Source of the DNA: Bacteroidales bacterium
Lineage (GTDB): Bacteria; Bacteroidota; Bacteroidia; Bacteroidales; UBA3824
Assembly (NCBI GenBank): GCA_016287995.1
Contig: JAEEXW010000180.1
Span: forward strand, 1-6,403
Length of the DNA stretch: 6,403 nt
Direction: 5' to 3'
Shown: positions 1 to 5,229 of the stretch, piece after piece
How the letters are laid out: each line of letters starts with the position of its first letter
Numbering within the stretch: the stretch's first letter is position 1
The notes under the pieces: generated by a model
What the model saw: the letters and a program-made list of their open reading frames with translations, nothing else
Told to the model about the DNA's origin: nothing
The model's database searches: none
Translations under genes and position numbers: made by a program

Positions 1-220
1 CGCTGCCCTGAGCCTGCCCGCCGAATTGATTACACGGAAAGTCTAAGATTTCAAAGCCTTTGTCTTTATATTTGGCATAAAGGGCTTCAAGTTCGTCGTA
101 TTGCGGAGTAAAACCGCACGCTGTCGCCGTATTGACAACAAGCAAGACCTTCCCTTCAAAGTCTCTTAAAGACCTTTCGGTTTTGTCCCTATTGATAACG
201 TTGAAATCATATATTTTCAT
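1..220 (-). CDS. Glutathione peroxidase family protein, N-terminal part (cut by left edge)
   Basis: Thiol peroxidase of the glutathione peroxidase family, expected to reduce hydrogen peroxide and organic hydroperoxides. Bacterial members with cysteine are often recycled by thioredoxin rather than glutathione. The 73 visible codons start at ATG 218-220. They contain VVNTATACGFTPQY (residues 28-41), with peroxidatic Cys35 where animal enzymes carry selenocysteine. FPCNQFGGQ follows at 61-69, giving conserved Cys63 and Gln69, the catalytic-tetrad glutamine. The tetrad Trp and Asn and any resolving cysteine of the central helix lie beyond the edge. There is no signal peptide, so the protein is probably cytoplasmic. 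It sits downstream of pflB on the same strand, but a terminator and a separate -7 element lie between them, so it is probably its own transcription unit. The upstream CAGGAT is too close to the ATG to be a good Shine-Dalgarno site. The family call is firm; the reductant is not visible. Confidence 0.93.
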   Translation of the reverse strand, partial: MKIYDFNVINRDKTERSLRDFEGKVLLVVNTATACGFTPQYDELEALYAKYKDKGFEILDFPCNQFGGQAQGS

Positions 221-246
221 ATCCTGACAATTAATTTGATTTTCGG

Positions 247-254
247 CAAATATA
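247..254 (-). promoter_or_regulatory. Candidate promoter (-7 element) of the glutathione peroxidase gene
   Basis: The minus strand reads TATATTTG, an exact match to the Bacteroidota -7 consensus TAnnTTTG, and is followed by GCCG. It lies 26 bases upstream of the ATG, leaving a leader of about 20 nt. The -33 position falls in the T-tract of the pflB terminator: it reads TTTT at the preferred 20-base spacing, and an exact TTTG occurs only at 17-base spacing. The match is by eye; no start site is known. Confidence 0.6.
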
Positions 255-272
255 AGTATTTTTTTTAATTGC

Positions 273-307
273 AAAAAAAACGTCCGCTGAAACTTCAACG
301 GACGTTT
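273..307 (-). terminator. Rho-independent terminator of pflB
   Basis: Read on the minus strand, a 9-bp perfect stem (AAACGTCCG at 299-307 pairing with CGGACGTTT at 278-286) is extended inward by one mismatch and 3 bp around a tetraloop. It runs straight into eight T residues (273-280). It begins 13 bases after the pflB stop codon. The A-rich flank on the other side is interrupted (TTTAAAAATT), so it is better oriented for leftward transcription. It should separate pflB from the glutathione peroxidase gene. Confidence 0.88.
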
Positions 308-320
308 AAAAATTATTTTT

Positions 321-2561
321 TTATAGCGACTTATTTATCGTTCTGCTCAAAACGTCCAACTGTTGTTCTCTTGTAAGTTTTACAAAGTTGACTGCGTAAC
401 CCGAAACGCGGATTGTCAGTTGCGGGTATTTTTCGGGGTGCTCCATAGCGTCCACCAAAAGTTCGCGGTCAAAAACATTGACATTCAAATGATGACCTCC
501 GTCCGGCGTGAAATATCCGTCCATAAGACCTACAAGATTGCTGATTTTTGTGTTGTCGTCCTTGCCGAGAGTCGAGGGCGAAATCGCAAACGTGTACGAA
601 ATTCCGTCGTGTGAATGTTGGAACGGAAGTTTGGCAACCGAACTCAATGCAGCAACAGCACCTTTGACGTCGCGGCCGTTCATCGGGTTTGCGCCCGGAG
701 CAAACGGAACGCCCTTGGGTCTGCCGTCGGGTGTCGCGCCCGTGTTTTTGCCGTAGACAACGTTTGAGGTAATTGTCAAAAGCGACTGTGTCGGGGTTGC
801 ATGGCGGTATGTTTCGTGTTGACGCAAAAATTCCATAAACTTTTCCGTAATCATAAGAGCGAGTTTGTCGGTTTCTTCGTTGTTGTTGCCGAAAGCCTCA
901 GGAGCGTTGCCTTCCTGTTTGAAGTCAACAGCAAGACCTTTTTCGTCTCTGATAACACGAACTTTTCCAAATTTAATTGCTGCAAGCGAGTCGGTTACGA
1001 TGCTAAGACCTGCGATACCTGTTGCTCTTGTGCGGTAAACATCTCCGTCGATAAGCGACATCTGATAAGCCTCGTAATCGTATTTGTCGTGCATGTAGTG
1101 AATGATTTTCAGCGCGTTGACGTATGTCTTGGCGAGCCAGCGCATCATGTTTTCAAACTTGTACATCACGGTGTCGTAATCAAGATAATCGCCGGTAATG
1201 GGCGCGAAATCCGGTCCGATTTGTTCGCCTGTCATCTCGTCTTTACCGCCGTTGATAGCGTAAAGAAGACATTTTGCGAGGTTGGCTCTTGCGCCGAAGA
1301 ATTGCATTTGTTTTCCGATTTTCATCGGGCTTACGCAGCATGCGATGCCGTAGTCGTCGCCGTAGTCGGGACGCATAAGGTCGTCGTTTTCGTACTGAAT
1401 GGCACTCGTCTTGATTGACATTTTTGCGCAGTAGCGTTTCCAGTTTTCGGGAGCGTTTTTGAACCAGAGAACCGTCAAATTCGGTTCGGGAGCGGGTCCG
1501 AGATTCTCCAAAGTGTGAAGTATTCTGTAACTTGTTTTTGTTACCATGCTTCTGCCGTCAACGCCCTGACCGCCGATGCTTTCGGTTACCCAAATCGGGT
1601 CGCCGGAAAAGAGGTCGTTGTATTCGGGAGTTCTGAGAAATCTTACGATTCTCAGTTTTATAATCATCTGATCGATAAGTTCCTGTGCTTCTTCTTCGGT
1701 AAGGCGGCCTTCTTTGATGTCTTTTTCGATAAAAATATCCAAAAACGTGCTGACCCTTCCGAGCGACATTGCTGCGCCGTCCTGGTCTTTTACCGCGCCC
1801 AAATAGCCGAAATAAACGAACTGAACAGCCTCGCGTGCGTTTTGAGCGGGACGTGTTACGTCAAAACCGTAATTCTGACACATAACAACAAAATCCTTCA
1901 AAGCGGCAATCTGTTCGGAAGTTTCTTCGCGGCTCTGAATGCACTCTTCGGTCATTTCTTGAATGTCAAGACGGTTCAAGAAACGTTTTTTCTCTTCAAT
2001 AAGGTTGTTGACACCGTAGAGAGCGATTCTGCGGTAGTCGCCGATGATACGACCGCGTCCGTAAGCATCGGGCAATCCTGTGATAATGTGAGCATGACGT
2101 GCCGCACGAATATCGGGAGTATAAGCCGAGAAAACGCCTTCGTTGTGAGTTTTGCGGTATTTTGTATAAATTGTTTTGGTATCTGGGTCAAGACTATAAC
2201 CGTATGCTTTCAAAGCGTTTTCCACCATGCGGATACCGCCTTTTGGGAAAATTCCGCGTTTCAAAGGTTGGTCGGTTTGAAGACCTACGATAACCTCGTT
2301 TTCTTTGTCGATATAACCTGCGCCGTAAGTTGTAAGTGTCTGAGGCAGTTTGGTTTCTGCATCATAAACGCCTTTTTCGCGTTCTACTTTGAACATTTCG
2401 GAAAGTTTCTCCCAAAGGGCTTTGGTTTTAGCGGTAGGACCGGTTAAAAAACTTTCATCGCCGTAATAAGGCGTGTAATTGTGTTGGATAAAATCCCTGA
2501 CGTTGATTTCGCGCTTCCAGATGTAGCCTTCGAAACTGTCAATGCAATTTGATAATTTCAT
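321..2561 (-). CDS. pflB: Formate C-acetyltransferase (pyruvate formate-lyase)
   Basis: Oxygen-sensitive glycyl-radical enzyme converting pyruvate and CoA to acetyl-CoA and formate in the cytoplasm, the main anaerobic pyruvate step of mixed-acid fermentation. At 746 aa it is close to the 760 aa of E. coli PflB and aligns from NVRDFIQHNYTPY near the N-terminus to the end. The thiyl pair is Cys408-Cys409 in GIACCVSPM (E. coli 418-419). The substrate-pocket Trp is W324 in SGDPIWVTES. The radical glycine is Gly721 in RVSGYAV, 25 residues from the C-terminus. These motifs favour true PFL over diol dehydratase or choline lyase relatives; a TdcE-like 2-ketobutyrate activity cannot be excluded. The start at 2559-2561 gives an N-terminus of normal length. 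The gene needs a radical-SAM activase (PflA), which is not adjacent on either side. It has its own promoter candidate in the 105-bp gap upstream and a strong terminator downstream, so it is probably monocistronic. Confidence 0.98.
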   Translation of the reverse strand: MKLSNCIDSFEGYIWKREINVRDFIQHNYTPYYGDESFLTGPTAKTKALWEKLSEMFKVEREKGVYDAETKLPQTLTTYGAGYIDKENEVIVGLQTDQPLKRGIFPKGGIRMVENALKAYGYSLDPDTKTIYTKYRKTHNEGVFSAYTPDIRAARHAHIITGLPDAYGRGRIIGDYRRIALYGVNNLIEEKKRFLNRLDIQEMTEECIQSREETSEQIAALKDFVVMCQNYGFDVTRPAQNAREAVQFVYFGYLGAVKDQDGAAMSLGRVSTFLDIFIEKDIKEGRLTEEEAQELIDQMIIKLRIVRFLRTPEYNDLFSGDPIWVTESIGGQGVDGRSMVTKTSYRILHTLENLGPAPEPNLTVLWFKNAPENWKRYCAKMSIKTSAIQYENDDLMRPDYGDDYGIACCVSPMKIGKQMQFFGARANLAKCLLYAINGGKDEMTGEQIGPDFAPITGDYLDYDTVMYKFENMMRWLAKTYVNALKIIHYMHDKYDYEAYQMSLIDGDVYRTRATGIAGLSIVTDSLAAIKFGKVRVIRDEKGLAVDFKQEGNAPEAFGNNNEETDKLALMITEKFMEFLRQHETYRHATPTQSLLTITSNVVYGKNTGATPDGRPKGVPFAPGANPMNGRDVKGAVAALSSVAKLPFQHSHDGISYTFAISPSTLGKDDNTKISNLVGLMDGYFTPDGGHHLNVNVFDRELLVDAMEHPEKYPQLTIRVSGYAVNFVKLTREQQLDVLSRTINKSL

Positions 2562-2591
2562 AAATTTTTATGTATATTTTCAAACTATTTT

Positions 2592-2620
2592 TTTCGGTGC
2601 GAAGTTACAATTTCGGTGTG
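2592..2620 (-). repeat. Near-direct repeat around the pflB -7 element
   Basis: The minus strand carries CACACCGAAA (2611-2620) and CGCACCGAAA (2592-2601), nine of ten bases identical and offset by 19 bases, roughly two helical turns. The first copy lies between the -33 and -7 elements. The second overlaps the end of the -7 element and the likely start site. The placement would suit a repressor, but two short copies in a 105-bp AT-rich gap could be chance. Confidence 0.4.
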
Positions 2621-2632
2621 GCTTTCACAATA
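2600..2632 (-). promoter_or_regulatory. Candidate pflB promoter (-33 and -7 elements)
   Basis: On the minus strand TATTG (2628-2632) is followed after 20 bases by TAACTTCG (2600-2607). This resembles the Bacteroidota pattern TTTG-N(19-21)-TAnnTTTG, with one mismatch in the -7 box (TTCG for TTTG) and one in the -33 box. It predicts a leader of about 35 nt before the ATG at 2561. It is the best candidate I found by eye in the 105-bp gap between mqnA and pflB. Confidence 0.5.
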
Positions 2633-2648
2633 CCTTGAATGTGGTATT
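2629..2648. promoter_or_regulatory. Inverted repeat overlapping the pflB -33 region, possible operator
   Basis: AATACC (2629-2634) and GGTATT (2643-2648) are perfect 6-bp inverted arms around an 8-base centre. The left arm overlaps the candidate -33 element. If that promoter is right, the dyad centre falls near -42, where class II activators bind. It is not an FNR box (TTGAT-N4-ATCAA). On the minus strand no T-run follows, so it is not a terminator for mqnA. A DNA-binding role is inference only. Confidence 0.35.
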
Positions 2649-2666
2649 TTTGTTAAAAAAATGTTA

Positions 2667-3461
2667 CTATTTTTGTGCGAAAAGTTGCCGTTTCAGGAGG
2701 CTTTCCTCCCTGTTTTCGAGGCAGAGATACTTTATAAAAGTGTTCATACCCTTCGACTTGTTTTCGTTGAGTTTGTAACTGATGTTTTTGTTGTAATATT
2801 CTACGGGGTCAAAATTTTTTGTGAATTTCTTTTTATACGTTTGGATAACGTCGCTTATATGTTCGACACCGTATTCCAACGCCTCGTTCAAGGCGGCTTT
2901 GAACTCCGGTTTTACGGGTTTTACGGCGAGCCAGACGGCAAACACAAACGGACTGCCGGTAAATTTTATCCACTCTTCCGCCAAATCGTATTTATATTCA
3001 AAATTGTTGTGCTCAAAACATCTGTCGCCTATGATAACGCCTGCGGCAGTGCCTTTTATTTCTTTTTCGTAACCGGGTTTTGACGGCAGAAATTCGGGGG
3101 AGATTTTCCAGTGTTTTTTTGCCAAAATCTTAACGAGTCTGACGCTTGTCGCCGACTGGTAATCGAGATAAATATGCGTTATGCGCTCGAGCGGCACCTG
3201 ACTTGCGAGTATTACTGAGCGCACTTTGTTTTCCGCACCGATACAGTATTTTGAGACGATGTAACTTATTTTAAGGCTTGGGATAATGCCGACGGGTACG
3301 AGTGCGACGTCGCATTTTTTTTCCAAAAGCAGGCTGGCACATTCAGACGGGTATTTTAAGATGATTTCGCAATTCTCCTTAATATATTCCGAATGTTCCA
3401 AACCGTAAAGAAACGGCAGCGAATTGTGGTACGAGACCATTACAATTTTCTGTTTTTCCAT
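2667..3461 (-). CDS. mqnA: Chorismate dehydratase MqnA (futalosine menaquinone pathway)
   Basis: Predicted to dehydrate chorismate to 3-[(1-carboxyvinyl)oxy]benzoate, the entry step of the futalosine route to menaquinone, in the cytoplasm. The 264-aa protein has the periplasmic-binding-protein-like fold of the MqnA/MqnD family. SYHNSLPFLYGL (10-21) matches the usual SYLNT-P-FYGL motif with its conserved Asn. DVALVPVGIIP (51-61), DYQSATSVRL (100-109), GVIIGDR (141-147) and DLAEEWIKFTG (159-169) follow in family order, and favour MqnA over MqnD. A lysine-rich tail after about residue 245 runs slightly past what I recall as usual. The ATG at 3459-3461 is chosen because the family N-terminus starts there. 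The frame stays open upstream to 3542, but that would add 27 unrelated residues overlapping the neighbouring gene. TAATATG joins it to the upstream membrane-protein gene, so the two are almost certainly one operon. No other mqn gene is in the window. Confidence 0.9.
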   Translation of the reverse strand: MEKQKIVMVSYHNSLPFLYGLEHSEYIKENCEIILKYPSECASLLLEKKCDVALVPVGIIPSLKISYIVSKYCIGAENKVRSVILASQVPLERITHIYLDYQSATSVRLVKILAKKHWKISPEFLPSKPGYEKEIKGTAAGVIIGDRCFEHNNFEYKYDLAEEWIKFTGSPFVFAVWLAVKPVKPEFKAALNEALEYGVEHISDVIQTYKKKFTKNFDPVEYYNKNISYKLNENKSKGMNTFIKYLCLENREESLLKRQLFAQK

Positions 3462-3462
3462 A

Positions 3463-4227
3463 TTATTTTTCGTTTTCTTCTTGAAGTTCGAGTTGCGATA
3501 TTGTTGCCGCAACAGTTGAAACGCCGCCTGTGAAAGCCGCAAAAAACGTTCCGCAAAACGCGTACATCGGCAGAGCGTAAACTGCGCCGTTGGTTATTGC
3601 GAGGTATCTTAAATCGTAAGTCAGGCGGTTGCTTTCTTTTGCGGAATATCTCTGACGCTCGTATGTGTAATCCATAAAACCGTAACCGAAATAGTAAGCG
3701 TTAATTATGAAGATTAACACCACCGAAGCAATGCTTCCGACGACGGGGATAACATTCAAAAGCAAACATAACACCGTGAGCAACAACTGTTTGAACGTGT
3801 TTTTAACGGCGATTATCAAAGCCCTTTTGATGTCGGAAAGGGTTTGTTTTGCGCTTGATTCAAACGTTTTGCCTGTCAGGTAAGTGTCGGTTTTTTCGCT
3901 CAAAACGGTGTAAATCGGCGACATTAAGACGTTTACAATAGTTCCGCCGCCGAAAATAAACAGTATGAAAGAAACTATCGGAAGAACGATTTTAACGGCA
4001 ACCATAGCCGCCTGAATCCAACCGTTCATGTTCTCGGTGTTAGTTTCTATTGTTGAACTCAGCCACCCTCCGAGACCGAAGCCCGCAAACATCAAAACGG
4101 CAACCAAAACTATATTTAAAATGACGGGCAAAACGAAATATTTTCCCATTTGATTTGCCTTTATCACTTGAAAGGCTTTTGAATAGGACGTTAACCCGCT
4201 GATTATTTGTCTTTTAGCATTAATCAT
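3463..4227 (-). CDS. EI24/CysZ-like integral membrane protein
   Basis: A 254-aa inner-membrane protein of the EI24 domain family (formerly DUF540), which includes the E. coli sulfate permease CysZ. Hydrophobic stretches lie at about residues 30-55, 70-108, 147-183 and 208-240, several long enough to be re-entrant or paired helices. The signature is NVIPVVGSIAS (158-168), then a Tyr/Phe-rich segment and FMDYTYERQRYSAKES (184-199). It corresponds to the CysZ region with Pro-Val-Ile-Gly and a Leu-Asp-Tyr motif before a basic stretch. No signal peptide is apparent. In CysZ the family role is sulfate uptake; many relatives have no tested function and no cysteine-synthesis gene is nearby, so the substrate is unknown. 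Its stop is one base from the mqnA start, which suggests co-expression with menaquinone synthesis. The ATG at 4225-4227 follows a good promoter candidate by about 21 bases. Family call good, function uncertain. Confidence 0.82.
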   Translation of the reverse strand: MINAKRQIISGLTSYSKAFQVIKANQMGKYFVLPVILNIVLVAVLMFAGFGLGGWLSSTIETNTENMNGWIQAAMVAVKIVLPIVSFILFIFGGGTIVNVLMSPIYTVLSEKTDTYLTGKTFESSAKQTLSDIKRALIIAVKNTFKQLLLTVLCLLLNVIPVVGSIASVVLIFIINAYYFGYGFMDYTYERQRYSAKESNRLTYDLRYLAITNGAVYALPMYAFCGTFFAAFTGGVSTVAATISQLELQEENEK

Positions 4228-4248
4228 GATTTGCTTTGAAATTTTCTG

Positions 4249-4280
4249 CGAATATAAAGGTTTTTTGTTGATTAACCAAA
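4249..4280 (-). promoter_or_regulatory. Candidate promoter of the EI24-mqnA operon
   Basis: The minus strand has an exact -33 box TTTG (4277-4280), a 20-base spacer, and TATATTCG (4249-4256), a one-mismatch match to TAnnTTTG. The -7 box ends 21 bases before the ATG at 4227, giving a short leader. The -33 box begins only 16 bases past the stop codon of the upstream metallo-hydrolase, so the promoter fills the 69-bp gap. No clear terminator separates the genes, so some read-through is possible. Confidence 0.6.
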
Positions 4281-4296
4281 TTAAAAAATCATGCTG

Positions 4297-5100
4297 CTAA
4301 TAAGGCAAATGCATTCCGCAGATAGTCAGTTTGTTATCCTTAGCATACTCCAAAATTTTCTTTCTTGACTTAACGGCTTTTTCCTTGTCGCCGTCAAAAT
4401 TAGCGCAGTATTCGGGATATTTCAACTGCAAATCAAGGGCGTGCATAAGGTCGCCGGTAATCAGCAAATCGCCTTTTCTGAAAACAGTATGTCCGGGTGT
4501 ATGACCGACGGCGTCAAGAGCCAAAACGTCTTCGGGCAGTACGTCGCCAAATTCAAAAGTGTGAATTTTGTCGCCGTATTTTTCAAGCATTTTGACGGCT
4601 GATTCAGTTTTGCCGAGGTCAGACTCTTTTTCTAAACGTCCAACATAAACATCTGCGTTAGTGAAAACTTTTTCGCCTTCGGGTGTTAACATTCCGCCGA
4701 TATGGTCGCCGTGAAAATGCGTAATATACACATAGTCAATGTTTTCAGGGGTAACGCCTATGTTTTGCAACTGAGTTAAAAGTTGTCCGCCCGCTTTTTG
4801 TCCAAGCCCAGAGTCGAAAAGCAGATATTTGTTGTTAGTTTTAATAAGATATGCGCTTATTGACGACGGCATACCTTCGGGCATGTTAACGGCTTTTTTG
4901 ACTTCGTCAGAAACATTTCCGAAGAGTTCAAACGGGAACTTGTGGTCGCCGGCATTGTCTTTTAGCCAATAAACGGTGAAATTTTCAAAAGATTTTTCCT
5001 TCGCATCAAGGAATTTGTAATCGTTTTTTGTCTGAGTCTGAGTGTTTTGGCAGCCGCACAACAAAAGCACGGAAGCGATGATTGATAGTATTTTTCGCAT
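4297..5100 (-). CDS. Metallo-beta-lactamase-fold hydrolase, lipoprotein
   Basis: Exported zinc-dependent hydrolase of the metallo-beta-lactamase superfamily, 267 aa. The nearest groups I recognise are lactonase/organophosphate-hydrolase-like members; the substrate is unknown. Residues 1-17 form a lipoprotein signal (MRK, hydrophobic core, then LCGC), with Cys17 the likely lipidated residue. Metal ligands are all present: THFHGDH (127-133) gives His128, His130, Asp132 and His133; TPGH gives His204; TGD gives Asp217; GMH gives His264. No acidic run follows Cys17, so no Bacteroidota surface-export signal is evident. The ATG at 5098-5100 is chosen because it places the signal peptide at the N-terminus; the frame is open 36 codons further up, but that extension is not signal-like. 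The protein stops three residues after His264 (HLPY), whereas relatives usually continue with Pro-Gly-x-Gly and a final strand, so the tail looks shortened. It is divergent from the esterase. Confidence 0.88.
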   Translation of the reverse strand: MRKILSIIASVLLLCGCQNTQTQTKNDYKFLDAKEKSFENFTVYWLKDNAGDHKFPFELFGNVSDEVKKAVNMPEGMPSSISAYLIKTNNKYLLFDSGLGQKAGGQLLTQLQNIGVTPENIDYVYITHFHGDHIGGMLTPEGEKVFTNADVYVGRLEKESDLGKTESAVKMLEKYGDKIHTFEFGDVLPEDVLALDAVGHTPGHTVFRKGDLLITGDLMHALDLQLKYPEYCANFDGDKEKAVKSRKKILEYAKDNKLTICGMHLPY

Positions 5101-5125
5101 AATATAACAATTTAAAATTAGGGTG

Positions 5126-5133
5126 CTAAGATA
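5126..5133 (-). promoter_or_regulatory. Weak candidate -7 element for the metallo-hydrolase gene
   Basis: The minus strand reads TATCTTAG, one mismatch from TAnnTTTG, followed by CACC as in the pflB promoter. It lies 25 bases upstream of the ATG at 5100, similar to the spacing at the other genes. No TTTG is found 18-20 bases further upstream, where the sequence is simply AT-rich. It is the best candidate on this strand of the divergent gap, but weak. Confidence 0.35.
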
Positions 5134-5191
5134 ATGAAAAATTTGGAAAATAAATATTTTTTCTTCTATAATCATTTCCAAAAAATTGTTG

Positions 5192-5199
5192 TAAATTTG
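5192..5199 (+). promoter_or_regulatory. Candidate promoter (-7 element) of the carboxylesterase gene
   Basis: TAAATTTG is an exact match to TAnnTTTG and is followed by CCG, as at the glutathione peroxidase promoter. It ends 30 bases before the ATG at 5230. At 20-base spacing the -33 position reads ATAA, so there is no recognisable -33 box, which may mean a weak or activator-dependent promoter. It lies about 60 bases from the opposing -7 candidate of the metallo-hydrolase. Confidence 0.5.
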
Positions 5200-5229
5200 C
5201 CGTACCAAACATTACAACTACAAATACTT

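Noticed and set aside
1515..2447. Long plus-strand open frame (310 codons) opposite pflB, with others at 363-614, 508-756, 801-1418 and 2099-2293
   Set aside because: They lie antisense within a fully conserved pflB. Their translations are rich in Val, Phe, Cys and His with no recognisable domain, as expected for antisense reading of a coding gene.
2542..3083. Plus-strand open frames opposite mqnA and its upstream gap
   Set aside because: They are antisense to a gene with clear family motifs, have no recognisable product and no promoter or start context.
3462..3542. Longer N-terminus for mqnA starting at 3542
   Set aside because: The extra 27 residues overlap the EI24 coding sequence and do not resemble the family N-terminus, which begins at the ATG at 3461.
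4265..4282. Possible FNR/CRP-like site (GGTTAATCAAC) in the EI24 upstream gap
   Set aside because: Only a 3-bp symmetric core is present and the half-sites do not match TTGAT-N4-ATCAA or TGTGA-N6-TCACA.
5101..5208. Longer N-terminus for the metallo-hydrolase starting at 5208
   Set aside because: It would put 36 residues before a clear lipoprotein signal peptide and would run through the candidate promoter and the divergent gap.
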